Shown in pieces: positions 46,437 to 56,200 of a stretch of DNA of 64,000 nucleotides (the stretch's first letter is position 1; every line of letters begins with the position of its first letter). This stretch comes from Halarcobacter ebronensis. GTDB taxonomy: Bacteria; Campylobacterota; Campylobacteria; Campylobacterales; Arcobacteraceae. The notes below the pieces were generated by a model. That model did not search any database, was not told where the DNA came from, and saw nothing but the letters and a program-made list of their open reading frames with translations. A program made the position numbers and the translations under genes. The stretch spans positions 2,046,001 through 2,110,000 of the forward strand of contig NZ_CP053836.1 of NCBI RefSeq assembly GCF_013201825.1. Direction: 5' to 3'.

Positions 46437-47237
46437 TTATTTAATAATAAAAGAACTATTATCTTCTTTTAATAATTCCTCTTTTTTTGCATGGGTCCAT
46501 TTTCCTCTTGGTTTATCAATATACTGAAAATACTCATTAGTAAAACTTCCTTGCACACAAGTTATTTTATTGTGTCTACTATTTACTTTATCTTCACCTA
46601 TTGCAAGATTTAGTACTGTTGGTCCTGTTAAATCATAAACACCATTACCTATCTTTTTTTGTTCAATATTTTCAACTATCAAATCAAGAGTTTTTTTTAG
46701 ATACTTATTACCAGGAGCACTTGCTATAAAGTAGTTGCTATAATTATGTTTAGTCATTAAAAAAACCTCTTCATCATTAGGCTTTATAATTTTTGATAAA
46801 GGCCAGACAAGATGGGCATCAATATCTAAATAAACTCCTCCCTCTTTTAAAAGGGTAAAAACTCTCCAAAAATCAGCTTGTGCTGCCCCATCAGTTAGTT
46901 TTTTAAAAGCTTCAAACTGCTCTTTAGTTCCATTCTTTTCTATATATTCAAGTCTAGCTTCTGTACTTACATATCTATATTCAAAATCTAAAGATAGTAA
47001 CCTATTAAAAAGATAGTTTAAATAAACTGGAAGACTTGAGCGATTCGAGTAGTTTGTTTGCCAAATAATTTTTGTAATCTTATATTTTTTATCAGATTTA
47101 ATTTTTGCTTTACTAATTTCAGGAATTGTAAATCTTTTTTTTGGAAAAAAGAAATGAAAAGGATAGCAAATTAGAACTTTACTTACATTACCAATAATTT
47201 TTGATAACCTATTTGCCAAAATAATTGAAAAAGACAT
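46437..47237 (-). CDS. Family 32-type glycosyltransferase (capsular/OCH1-like)
   Basis: The 266-residue GT-A protein has [18 protein letters not shown] near the N-terminus. The core motif is [31 protein letters not shown], in which DID is the metal-binding DxD. This pattern is shared by OCH1-like mannosyltransferases and bacterial capsule/LPS enzymes of the Gly_transf_sug family. The donor sugar is unknown. The gene starts 60 bp after the kinase gene and belongs to the waaC-side operon. Confidence 0.85.
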   Translation of the reverse strand: MSFSIILANRLSKIIGNVSKVLICYPFHFFFPKKRFTIPEISKAKIKSDKKYKITKIIWQTNYSNRSSLPVYLNYLFNRLLSLDFEYRYVSTEARLEYIEKNGTKEQFEAFKKLTDGAAQADFWRVFTLLKEGGVYLDIDAHLVWPLSKIIKPNDEEVFLMTKHNYSNYFIASAPGNKYLKKTLDLIVENIEQKKIGNGVYDLTGPTVLNLAIGEDKVNSRHNKITCVQGSFTNEYFQYIDKPRGKWTHAKKEELLKEDNSSFIIK

Positions 47238-47297
47238 TTACTCTCCTAATTTAAAAAAGTTATTATATAAAAAAGAAACTGATTATTGACTGTAAAA

Positions 47298-48080
47298 TCA
47301 CACATTTTTAAGTTCATCTAAAAGCTTGAAAAAACCCTTGGCATCACGAGAAGAATCTCTAATTAAAGAGAGCTTGCCAAAAGAGTTTATTAGAGTTAAT
47401 CTTTTTCTTAAAAATCTTAATCTATCTAAAAAATCTCTATTATTTGTATTATTTACATACAAATTTATAATATAGCTATAAGAAAACTCAATATTCTCTA
47501 ACTTTGTCATTGAAGATAAAAGTAAAAGTAAATCTCTGAACTGTAAAGTCTTTAAATCAATTTTTTCATCAAAACTATCTTCTAAATCAATTACATATAC
47601 TTTTTTATCAAAAAAAGTAAAATTTCTACTTTGTGCACCACCATGATACTCAGATGCATTATGAATTTTACAAAGTTCCAAAATATACAAATCCAAATAG
47701 TTGTAAAACTCTTTTTCATCTTTAGTAAAACGAATTAAATCATATATGTGAGTTCCACAATCACTTAATACAAAAAAATCTTTTGTTGAGCCTAAAACAT
47801 CAGGTACATTTATTCCTAAGCTTTTAAATCTTACTAATTTTTCTGTTTCAAAAATTATAGATTCAACAGCACTTTTAGTTTGTACAGGTATTAAAACTTC
47901 AAAAGGCAAAAGTTTATAAAAGATCTTGTGAAATATATTTGAAGAGGTTTTTCTTCCTCTTTTTATCCAATATTTTTCACCTTCATATTCAATGCTGAAA
48001 ATCTCTTTATTCTCTTTTAGAAACTCTTTAGTAACGAATTTCTCAAAGTTTTTATTCTCAAAGGGTATAAAATTCTGCAT
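47298..48080 (-). CDS. LPS kinase-like protein (WaaP/InaA fold)
   Basis: The 260-residue protein starts at the ATG at 48080, which overlaps lpxL by 23 bp. A longer frame to 48146 would overlap it by 89 bp. The kinase-like landmarks are a lysine in EKYWIKRGRK, a catalytic loop EYHGGAQSRNFTFFD (His146 and Asn153, with HGG replacing HxD), and a metal site VIDLEDS. The catalytic Asp of HxDxxxxN is replaced by Gly, so it is an atypical or inactive member, or a divergent lineage. It lies beside lpxL, suggesting lipid A/core modification. Confidence 0.65.
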   Translation of the reverse strand: MQNFIPFENKNFEKFVTKEFLKENKEIFSIEYEGEKYWIKRGRKTSSNIFHKIFYKLLPFEVLIPVQTKSAVESIIFETEKLVRFKSLGINVPDVLGSTKDFFVLSDCGTHIYDLIRFTKDEKEFYNYLDLYILELCKIHNASEYHGGAQSRNFTFFDKKVYVIDLEDSFDEKIDLKTLQFRDLLLLLSSMTKLENIEFSYSYIINLYVNNTNNRDFLDRLRFLRKRLTLINSFGKLSLIRDSSRDAKGFFKLLDELKNV

Positions 48081-48960
48081 GTTTATGTTTAAACCTTTTA
48101 TGTTGCCAAAACCATTGTTCTGGTTTATCTCTAATTTGCTCTTCAATTAAAGTTGCTTGTAGTTGCGTTAACTCTTTTATTTTATCATCAGTTTTAAACT
48201 CATAACTATTTGCATCAATTAGTTGTCCAACTTTTATTGTATAGTCTCTAAAATCATTCATCTCACAAAAAATAGGCACTAATACTGAATCAAATTTTAA
48301 AGCAAGTCTAGAAACAGAATCTGTTGCCATAACTTTTTCACCAAAGAACTCAACTTCTACTCCAATACCAATATGTTGATCAACCACAACTGCCACATGT
48401 TGATTCTGTTTTAAAGCCTTTAACATCCCTTTAGCAGCAATTTTTTTATCTACCATAATAATATTGTTATTGTCCCTTGCTTGAATATATAACTCATTCA
48501 TCAAAGGATTGTTCATTTTTCTATTTACTACTGCAATTGTTCCAAATTTTAGTGCGCAATATGGTAATGCAATCTCCCATCCACCATAATGAGCTGTAAA
48601 GAAGATAATTTTTTTACCATTTTTTATAGCATCCCAAACCAAATCTTCATTTGTCATTTTAGCTTTTGCAAAAATTTCCTCTTTTGTAGCATTTTGATTC
48701 TCTATAAACTCATACATATTAAAAATCAGAGATTTATATGATTCATAGATTATGCTATATTTTTTTTCATCACTCATCTCATCTTTAAAAGCTATATCAA
48801 GATTTGTTTTTACAATTTTTCTATATTTTTTACTACTAACTGAAGCAATCCAAGCCAAAGATTTTAAAATAGGTTTTAAGATAAAATTGGGAGTATAATT
48901 GAATAGAAATCTAAAAAATAGATACAGATAATAAACAAACTTATGAGAAGTTTTAATTTC
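48058..48960 (-). CDS. Lipid A late acyltransferase (LpxL/HtrB family)
   Basis: The 300-residue protein starts at the ATG at 48960 preceded by AAGGA at 8 nt. The frame extends 15 codons further without a ribosome binding site. One N-terminal membrane helix is followed by the catalytic HX4E motif in TAHYGGWE (His124, Glu129) and VVDQHIGIGVEVEFFG. It adds a secondary acyl chain to lipid A at the inner membrane. It overlaps waaC by 8 bp, as in the Campylobacter waaC-htrB arrangement. Confidence 0.92.
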   Translation of the reverse strand, partial: EIKTSHKFVYYLYLFFRFLFNYTPNFILKPILKSLAWIASVSSKKYRKIVKTNLDIAFKDEMSDEKKYSIIYESYKSLIFNMYEFIENQNATKEEIFAKAKMTNEDLVWDAIKNGKKIIFFTAHYGGWEIALPYCALKFGTIAVVNRKMNNPLMNELYIQARDNNNIIMVDKKIAAKGMLKALKQNQHVAVVVDQHIGIGVEVEFFGEKVMATDSVSRLALKFDSVLVPIFCEMNDFRDYTIKVGQLIDANSYEFKTDDKIKELTQLQATLIEEQIRDKPEQWFWQHKRFKHKHAEFYTL

Positions 48961-49951
48961 CATATAAGAGATCCTTCGCCATTTCAACAATTCTTTTTTC
49001 GTCAATACTATTTATAGAAAAATCCTCTCTGTTTAATTTCAAAGGATTTACAAAAGAGTCTGATTCAATAACTTTGTTTATTTTAGTCTCATAGGTGTTT
49101 CTTTTTCCTGGTGTACAACCAAAAATAGTTATTGAGGGTATGTTAAGTGCCCAAGCCATATGTGTTGGACCTGTATCATTTCCAATAACCAAATCAACTT
49201 TTGATACTAGATATTTTAAATTATTTAAATCAAGTTTTGGTAAAACCTTAGCATTTGAGTTTGAAGCAATGAAAGTTGCACTAGCTTTTTCATCTTCATT
49301 TCCCCATGCAATTAAGATATTTTCCTCTAAATAGTTTGATATTTTAGCAAACTTCTCTTTAGAATATATTTTTGAAGGCCAACTTGCCCCAACAATCAAA
49401 AGAATACTCTTTTTTGTTTGTGATAAAAAACTATCAATTTCAATACTTTTTTTAAAAAACAAAAAAGACTTTTTATTAAGAATATCATCCTTTGAAAAAT
49501 TAATCTCAAAGGGTTTTAATATCACATCTAAATTTCTTTCAATAACATTTTTTGAATAGTCTGATTCAACCTTTGTTGAATAAAAGATTGAAGCTAAACC
49601 TTCTCTTGTTGAATCTTTACTAAAGCCAGCAATTTTTTTGCCAAGTAATCTTGAGACAATTGCAGATTTTATTAAACCTTGGGCATCAATTACTAAATCA
49701 TAACTGTTTTTTGAGTACTCTCTTAACTCTTTTATTTGAGAAAAAATTTTACTTTTATCTTTTTTAATAGCTTTTAAATCAATTTTATAGATATTATCAA
49801 TATCTGGATTCTCTTCAAGCACTTGTGAAAATGCTCTCTCGACAAACCAATCAATTTTAATATTTGAATTATATTTTTTAAGAAATTGTAAGGCAATCAT
49901 TGCATGGATTATATCACCCATTGCAGAGAGTTTTACTATGGCAATTTTCAT
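48953..49951 (-). CDS. waaC: Lipopolysaccharide heptosyltransferase I
   Basis: The 332-residue GT9 enzyme starts MKIAIVKLSAMGDIIHAM, with DLVIDAQGLIKSAIVSRL, LLIVGASWPSKIYSKEKFA and LVIGNDTGPTHMAWALN, the WaaC motifs. It adds the first heptose to Kdo. I chose the ATG at 49951 because it overlaps the ppx stop as ATGA and aligns with the family start; a frame four codons longer is less likely. It begins the LPS locus. Confidence 0.95.
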   Translation of the reverse strand: MKIAIVKLSAMGDIIHAMIALQFLKKYNSNIKIDWFVERAFSQVLEENPDIDNIYKIDLKAIKKDKSKIFSQIKELREYSKNSYDLVIDAQGLIKSAIVSRLLGKKIAGFSKDSTREGLASIFYSTKVESDYSKNVIERNLDVILKPFEINFSKDDILNKKSFLFFKKSIEIDSFLSQTKKSILLIVGASWPSKIYSKEKFAKISNYLEENILIAWGNEDEKASATFIASNSNAKVLPKLDLNNLKYLVSKVDLVIGNDTGPTHMAWALNIPSITIFGCTPGKRNTYETKINKVIESDSFVNPLKLNREDFSINSIDEKRIVEMAKDLLYGN

Positions 49952-51420
49952 GAATAGATACAAACTTTCAAATCTTTTGGAGTCTCCAACTTATCTACCT
50001 CATTTTTTACCATAAATATCTCTTTTTCAAAGAAGAGATTAAGCTCATTTCCAACTAACTTATACTCAACTTTAGGATTTGATAAATCTTGGTTTATAGT
50101 TAAATTTAAAGAGATCATAAATGAAAGCCACTGCATAACATCAAGCTCTGGAAGCAACTGTTCATAATCTTTTAAATCTTTTCTTTTTGGAAGTGCTTTT
50201 TTTGAAAATTTAATTGTATGAGCTACAACTACCCTTGAAGAGTGAAGGAAATCATAATTTAAACCATGCAAAATAAAATCAAAAGTATTGTCATTTGATT
50301 TATAGAAGTTTAAAGCATTACCTATAGAGTGAAGCTTTGAAGCTATTATTAAAAGAACTCTATATTTAGGAGGAAGATTATGCAACTCTTGTAAAGCATC
50401 AAAAATTGCTCCTGCATTTCTACCAAAATAAGCACTTTGTCTCTCATCAATTTGAAACCTATCAAGAAGATTTCTAACACTTACATTAAAATTAACTGGA
50501 AAGATATAATTAGAGTTTCTTAAAAGGTCGTTTAAGTAAACCCCTTCTCTAACACCAGCACCAGAGGTAATAACCCTTTTTATTTGTAACTCTTCTAGAA
50601 TTGTTTTAAAGATAAAAGTACCCTCTTTAATGGTATCAAATCTATCTTTTTTAACTCCAAGAGTTTTTAATATTTCACAATCTTTTGCATTTATTATTTC
50701 ATCACAAATATATTTATTTAAATCAACACTATAACTATATCCATGCAAGATATCTAAAGGGTAATTGTTTTTAATCATAATTACCTTACTCAAAGCTCTT
50801 ATTGTACCACCAATCCCAACAACAGTTTGAGGTATCTCATGTCCACAATCTAAAACCTCTTGAAGTTTCTCTAAAATATGATTTTTTGCACCAACATAAT
50901 CATTTTTATTAAAAAATAGCTCAGATAGTCTTACAGTTCCTATATCTAGTGAAATACACTTTTCTATCTTTTTATCTTTTATAAAAGCAAATTCAGTAGA
51001 ACCACCACCAATATCCACAGTAACAAATCTATCACTATATACTAAATTAAGTGCAGCTATTCCGCCATAATAAGCCTCTTTTTTTCCATCAATAACTTTT
51101 ATATTAAGACCTAATTCATTTCGAACCCTATTTAAAAAGAGATTTGAATTTGGAGCATCTCTTAATGCAGAAGTTGCAACACAGATAATTTTTCTTGATT
51201 TTAATGCTTTGGATATATTTAAAAAAGATTCTAATGAGTTAAAAGCTCTTTGCATGGGAGCTTCCTGGAGATTGCCACCATTTTCGTAGCAACCTTCAGA
51301 TATCTTTACACGACTTCTCGTCTCATTTATTAAGTTAAATGCGAACCTACTTGTCTTCTCCAAAACAACCATTCGCATTGAGTTGGACCCAATGTCAATA
51401 ATAGTTGTTATTTTGGCCAT
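49948..51420 (-). CDS. Ppx/GppA exopolyphosphatase family protein
   Basis: The 490-residue cytosolic protein of the ASKHA phosphatase fold has TIIDIGSNSMRMVVLE at the start and VTVDIGGGSTEFAF in the middle. VVGIGGTIRALSKV and an HD-like C-terminal region (about 320-490, with RVLLIIASKLHSIG) are also present. It hydrolyses polyphosphate or pppGpp; the two activities cannot be separated by sequence alone. It is 1 bp downstream of the ferredoxin gene and coupled to waaC, so one transcript may link them. Confidence 0.92.
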   Translation of the reverse strand: MAKITTIIDIGSNSMRMVVLEKTSRFAFNLINETRSRVKISEGCYENGGNLQEAPMQRAFNSLESFLNISKALKSRKIICVATSALRDAPNSNLFLNRVRNELGLNIKVIDGKKEAYYGGIAALNLVYSDRFVTVDIGGGSTEFAFIKDKKIEKCISLDIGTVRLSELFFNKNDYVGAKNHILEKLQEVLDCGHEIPQTVVGIGGTIRALSKVIMIKNNYPLDILHGYSYSVDLNKYICDEIINAKDCEILKTLGVKKDRFDTIKEGTFIFKTILEELQIKRVITSGAGVREGVYLNDLLRNSNYIFPVNFNVSVRNLLDRFQIDERQSAYFGRNAGAIFDALQELHNLPPKYRVLLIIASKLHSIGNALNFYKSNDNTFDFILHGLNYDFLHSSRVVVAHTIKFSKKALPKRKDLKDYEQLLPELDVMQWLSFMISLNLTINQDLSNPKVEYKLVGNELNLFFEKEIFMVKNEVDKLETPKDLKVCIYS

Positions 51421-51421
51421 A

Positions 51422-51691
<270 letters not shown>

Positions 51692-51846
51692 CTAAATTTA
51701 TATTCTGTTGGAGTTATAACCTAAATATCTTTAATAATTTCTTTAAGTAATATAAAAAAGCTAACTTTTTTAGTCATAATTAAGAATTAGAGATTTTAAT
51801 AGTAAAAAAAGTATCAAAAAGTAATATTTTTTTAAAAGAAAAATTA

Positions 51847-51876
51847 TTGTTAAATAGGGAAAAACCTATTTAACAA
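51847..51876 (-). terminator. Terminator of gltBD
   Basis: TTGTTAAATAGG (51847-51858) pairs with CCTATTTAACAA (51865-51876), a perfect 12-bp stem with a 6-nt loop. On the minus strand it is followed by TAATTTTTCTTTT. It lies 8 bp after the gltD stop. The remaining 170 bp to the ferredoxin gene show no coding sequence and should hold that operon's promoter. Confidence 0.88.
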
Positions 51877-51883
51877 TTTAGCA

Positions 51884-53257
51884 TTAAGCTAGAGCTTTTG
51901 CTATCTCTTTTGCAGCTTCTCTTCCATCTGCTGCTGCAGTTACAGCTAAGTGAGCACCTCTTTGGCAATCTCCACCCGCATAAACTTTTTTATTTGAAGT
52001 TTGATAGTTATTTGTGATTATTCCGCCCCAAGAGTTAAGTTCAACATTTAACTCTTTTAAAAATGCTGGAGCCTCAGGAGCAAAACCAAGAGCAAAAATG
52101 ATTACATCTGCTTCTTCAATATATTCACTTCCTTCAACCTCTTTAACACTTCTTCTTCCACTTGCATCTGGTTCACTTAAAGCTGTCTCTAATAACTCAA
52201 TTCCAACAGCTATATCACCCTCTTTTATAACTCTTTTAGGACTTACATTGAAGATAAATTCAACTCCTTCCTCTTTTGAGTTAACAACCTCTTTTTTAGA
52301 TCCTGGCATATTTGCTTCATCTCTTCTATATAGACATTTAACGCTCATAGCACCTTCTCTAACAGATGATCTAACACAGTCCATTGCTGTATCTCCACCA
52401 CCAATTACTACGACTCTTTTATCTTTTACATCTATAAAGTTATCATCTTTAGTTCCAAAGTTTCTTTTTTGAATTCCAGTTAAAAATTGCATTGCTAAAT
52501 ATGCATTAGGAGAATCTTCACCTTCAATTTTAGGAAATCTTCCACTTTTTGCACCAATTCCAAGATAAATTGCATCAAACTCTTTTTCAAGTTCAGCAAT
52601 ACTTATATCTTTTCCAACTTCACAATTTGTATGTAGTTTCATTCCAGCTTCAAGTAACCAATTTACTCTTCTAATAACTGTTGATTTATCAAGTTTAAAT
52701 CCAGGGATTCCATACATTAAAAGTCCCCCTGCTCTATCTTCTCTTTCAAACATTTCAACTTCAAAACCTCTTCTTAAAAGGAAAGTTGCTGCTGAAATTC
52801 CTGAAGGTCCAGAACCAATAACTGCTACTTTTTTACCTGCTGTTAAAGGAGAAAATCTTGGTTTTAAACCATTTTCAAATGCTCTTTCATTTAAATGTGT
52901 CTCAATTGCACCAATTGATACTGCACCATGTCCTGTATTTAGGGAACATGCACCTTCACATAATACATCTTGAGGACAAATTCTTCCTAGAATTTCAGGG
53001 AAAGGAGAAGTCTCATTTGATAAAGCAAATGCTAACTCCATATCTTTTTCTGCTGTTTGTTTAAGCCAAGCAGGAATAAAGTTATGTAAAGGGCATCCAG
53101 TATGACAGTATGGATCTCCACACTGCATACATCTATCAGCTTGTTCCCTAGCTCTTTGTTTTTCAAACACTTGATAAACTTCACCATAATCTTTTAATCT
53201 TTGTAAAACATCTCTTTTTTCAGGGCTTATTCTTTCAAATTTAGTAAAATTTAACAT
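51884..53257 (-). CDS. gltD: Glutamate synthase, small subunit
   Basis: The 457-residue flavoprotein subunit of NADPH-GOGAT has an N-terminal region with two cysteine clusters (CMQCGDPYCHTGCP and CPQDVLCEGAC) for [4Fe-4S] centres. An FAD-binding GSGPSG motif follows, then the NADPH-binding GGGDTAMDC motif. It passes electrons from NADPH to GltB to make glutamate from 2-oxoglutarate and glutamine. The stop precedes a strong terminator. It begins 3 bp after gltB. Confidence 0.96.
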   Translation of the reverse strand: MLNFTKFERISPEKRDVLQRLKDYGEVYQVFEKQRAREQADRCMQCGDPYCHTGCPLHNFIPAWLKQTAEKDMELAFALSNETSPFPEILGRICPQDVLCEGACSLNTGHGAVSIGAIETHLNERAFENGLKPRFSPLTAGKKVAVIGSGPSGISAATFLLRRGFEVEMFEREDRAGGLLMYGIPGFKLDKSTVIRRVNWLLEAGMKLHTNCEVGKDISIAELEKEFDAIYLGIGAKSGRFPKIEGEDSPNAYLAMQFLTGIQKRNFGTKDDNFIDVKDKRVVVIGGGDTAMDCVRSSVREGAMSVKCLYRRDEANMPGSKKEVVNSKEEGVEFIFNVSPKRVIKEGDIAVGIELLETALSEPDASGRRSVKEVEGSEYIEEADVIIFALGFAPEAPAFLKELNVELNSWGGIITNNYQTSNKKVYAGGDCQRGAHLAVTAAADGREAAKEIAKALA

Positions 53258-53260
53258 CTC

Positions 53261-56200
53261 TTAAACTCCCTCATCTGGATTCAATGGTAATACAGTCATA
53301 TTTTTGGGTTTTACCATCCAGAAGTTTCTAATCTCTGCTCTGAAATTTTCTAAAATAGATTCAGCTCTTTCAGACTCAGTTTCATTTAAATAATCCATTA
53401 ATAATCTTTTTAAATAGAGTCTCTCTCTTTCAGTATCATCAGTATCAATTCTAACTGCTTCGATTAACTCTTGATTCATTTTATCAACAAAATGTTTTTC
53501 AGGGTCATAAACAAATGATAATCCACCTGTCATACCTGCACCAAAGTTGATACCTGTATTACCTAAAATTACAACAATACCACCTGTCATATATTCACAG
53601 GCATTATCTCCAGTTCCCTCAACAACAGCTGTTGCTCCTGAGTTTCTAACTGCAAATCTTTCACCAACTGCCGCTCTAACATAAAGTTTACCACCAGTTG
53701 CCCCATATAAACAAGTATTACCTGCACCTGCAAATTCTGAACCTTGGTGAGGAGTATTAACGATTATTTTTCCACCGTTCATACCTTTACCAACATAATC
53801 ATTTGCTGCACCATCTAAGTATAGGTTCATTCCTTTACTTAATAGTGCTCCAAAAGATTGTCCCGCAATTCCTGTAAGGAAAATATTTATAGAACCGTCA
53901 GGAAGACCTGCATCCCCATAATATTTTGCAATCTCACCAGAGATTAAAGTACCAAATGATCTATTTAGATTTGAAATATTCTCTTTAATCTTAATTGGTG
54001 TTGCTGGTTTTTCAATTGTTCTATGAACTTTTTTAAGAAGTTCTCTCTCAAATTTGTTTTTATCAAATGGTTCATTAAACTCTTTTTGACAAGTATCAAC
54101 ACCATCAATTCTTCTTAAAATATTTTGGAAATCAAATTTTTGTGCAAATTTATCATCAATTACTTTAAGTAAATCACTTCTACCTATAATCTCTTCAATT
54201 GTTGAATATCCAAGGCTCGCTAAGATATTTCTTACATCTTCAGCAATAAAAGTAAAGTATGAGATAAGTCTTTCTACTGATCCTTTAAATTGTTCTCTTA
54301 AATCTTCATCTTGAGTAGCAACCCCTACAGAACATTTATTTGTATGACAAATTCTTAAAATTTTACATCCAAGAAGAGTTAATGAAGCTGTACCAAAAGC
54401 ATATGATTCTGCTCCAAGCATTGCTGCTTTTACAACATCAAGTCCAGTTTTAAGTCCACCATCTGTTTGTACATGCACAGATTCTCTTAAATGGTTGGCT
54501 TTTAAAGCATTATGAGCTTCTGATAATCCCATTTCCCAAGGGTTTCCAGTATGTTTGATAGATGTTAAAGGAGCTGCTCCTGTACCACCATCAGAACCAG
54601 AAATAACAATTCTATCAGCATAAGCTTTTGCAACACCAGCTGCAATTGTTCCAACACCAATTGTTGATACAAGTTTTACTGTGATTTTTGCCTCTGGATT
54701 TATCTGTTTAAGGTCAAAAATTAGTTGCGCTAAATCCTCAATAGAGTAGATATCATGGTGTGGTGGAGGTGAAATAAGGGTAACCCCTTCAACAGTATGT
54801 CTTAAACTTGCAATAAGTGCAGTTACTTTATGCCCTGGTAACTGTCCACCTTCACCTGGTTTTGCACCTTGTGCAACTTTGATTTGAATCTCTTCTGCAC
54901 TTCTTAAATATCCAGGAGTAACCCCAAATCTTCCAGAAGCTACTTGTTTGATTTTTGAGTTTTTAATTGTCCCAAATCTTTTTGGATCCTCTCCACCTTC
55001 ACCTGAGTTACTCATACCACCAATAGTGTTCATTGCCATTGCCATTGCTTCGTGAGCTTCAGGAGAGATAGAACCACAAGACATAGCTGCTGTTGCAAAT
55101 CTTTTAAAGATATCCTCTTTTGATTCTACATCACTTACATCAATAGGTTTTCTATCTGAATTAAACTCAAAAAAGTCTCTGATAAATTTTTTATCTCTAT
55201 TAGCTACAAGCTCTCTTAATTTGTCAAAATCAGAGATATCTTCTTTGTTTTGTGCTTGTTTATTATGCATTGCTCTTGTTGTTGCTGGACCATAATCATG
55301 GTATTCACCACCATCAATATATTTATAAAATCCACCAAGATTTAAAGGAAACATATGTTTGTCATCAAAAAATGCATCAAAATGTTGTTTTTCAATTCTC
55401 TCTTCAATATCAGAATAATCAAGTCCACACAAATCTGAATGACTTCCATTAAAACACTCTTTAATTATCTCATCACTAAGACCAATAATATCAAATAATC
55501 TTGAGTTTCTATACGAAGCAATTGTAGAGATACCCATTTTTGACATAATTTTAAGAAGTCCAGCATTTATCGATTTTTGAGTATTTTTTAGAACCCTTTG
55601 CATCTCATATTTAGAAGCATCTTTTCTTTCATAAAGTGCAACAGCTGATGCATACATCATATATGGATAGATTGCAGTTGCCCCATATGCAATAAGTACA
55701 GCTGCCATATGAGGATCATAAATCTCTCCAGATACAGCTACAATTGATACTTGATGTCTAATTCCCTCGTTTAAAAGTTTTTCATTTATAAAACCAACTG
55801 CCATAGCCATTGGAATAACTTTTGTGTTTTGAGAAACATCTCTATCATCAAGAACAACAATTGATACTTTATCAACTTTTATAGCTTTAATTACATAACT
55901 TGCCAACTGTTCTAAAGAGGCTTTTAAATCCTTTTTGAAAGTTGTTGTAAAAGTTCTGTTTTTATAGTATTCATCATATCTTGGAGATTTCTCTTGTCCA
56001 AAAGATATAAGAACATCAAATTTCTCTTTCATCAAAATAGGACTTGCTACTTTTAATCTTTTTGCATACTCTGGTTTTTCATCTAAAATATTATGAGTAT
56101 GTCCAAATCCTGTCTCCAAAGACATTACTATTTTTTCTCTATATGGGTCAATTGGTGGGTTTGTAACCTGTGCAAATTTTTGTCTAAAGAAGTCTGTAAA

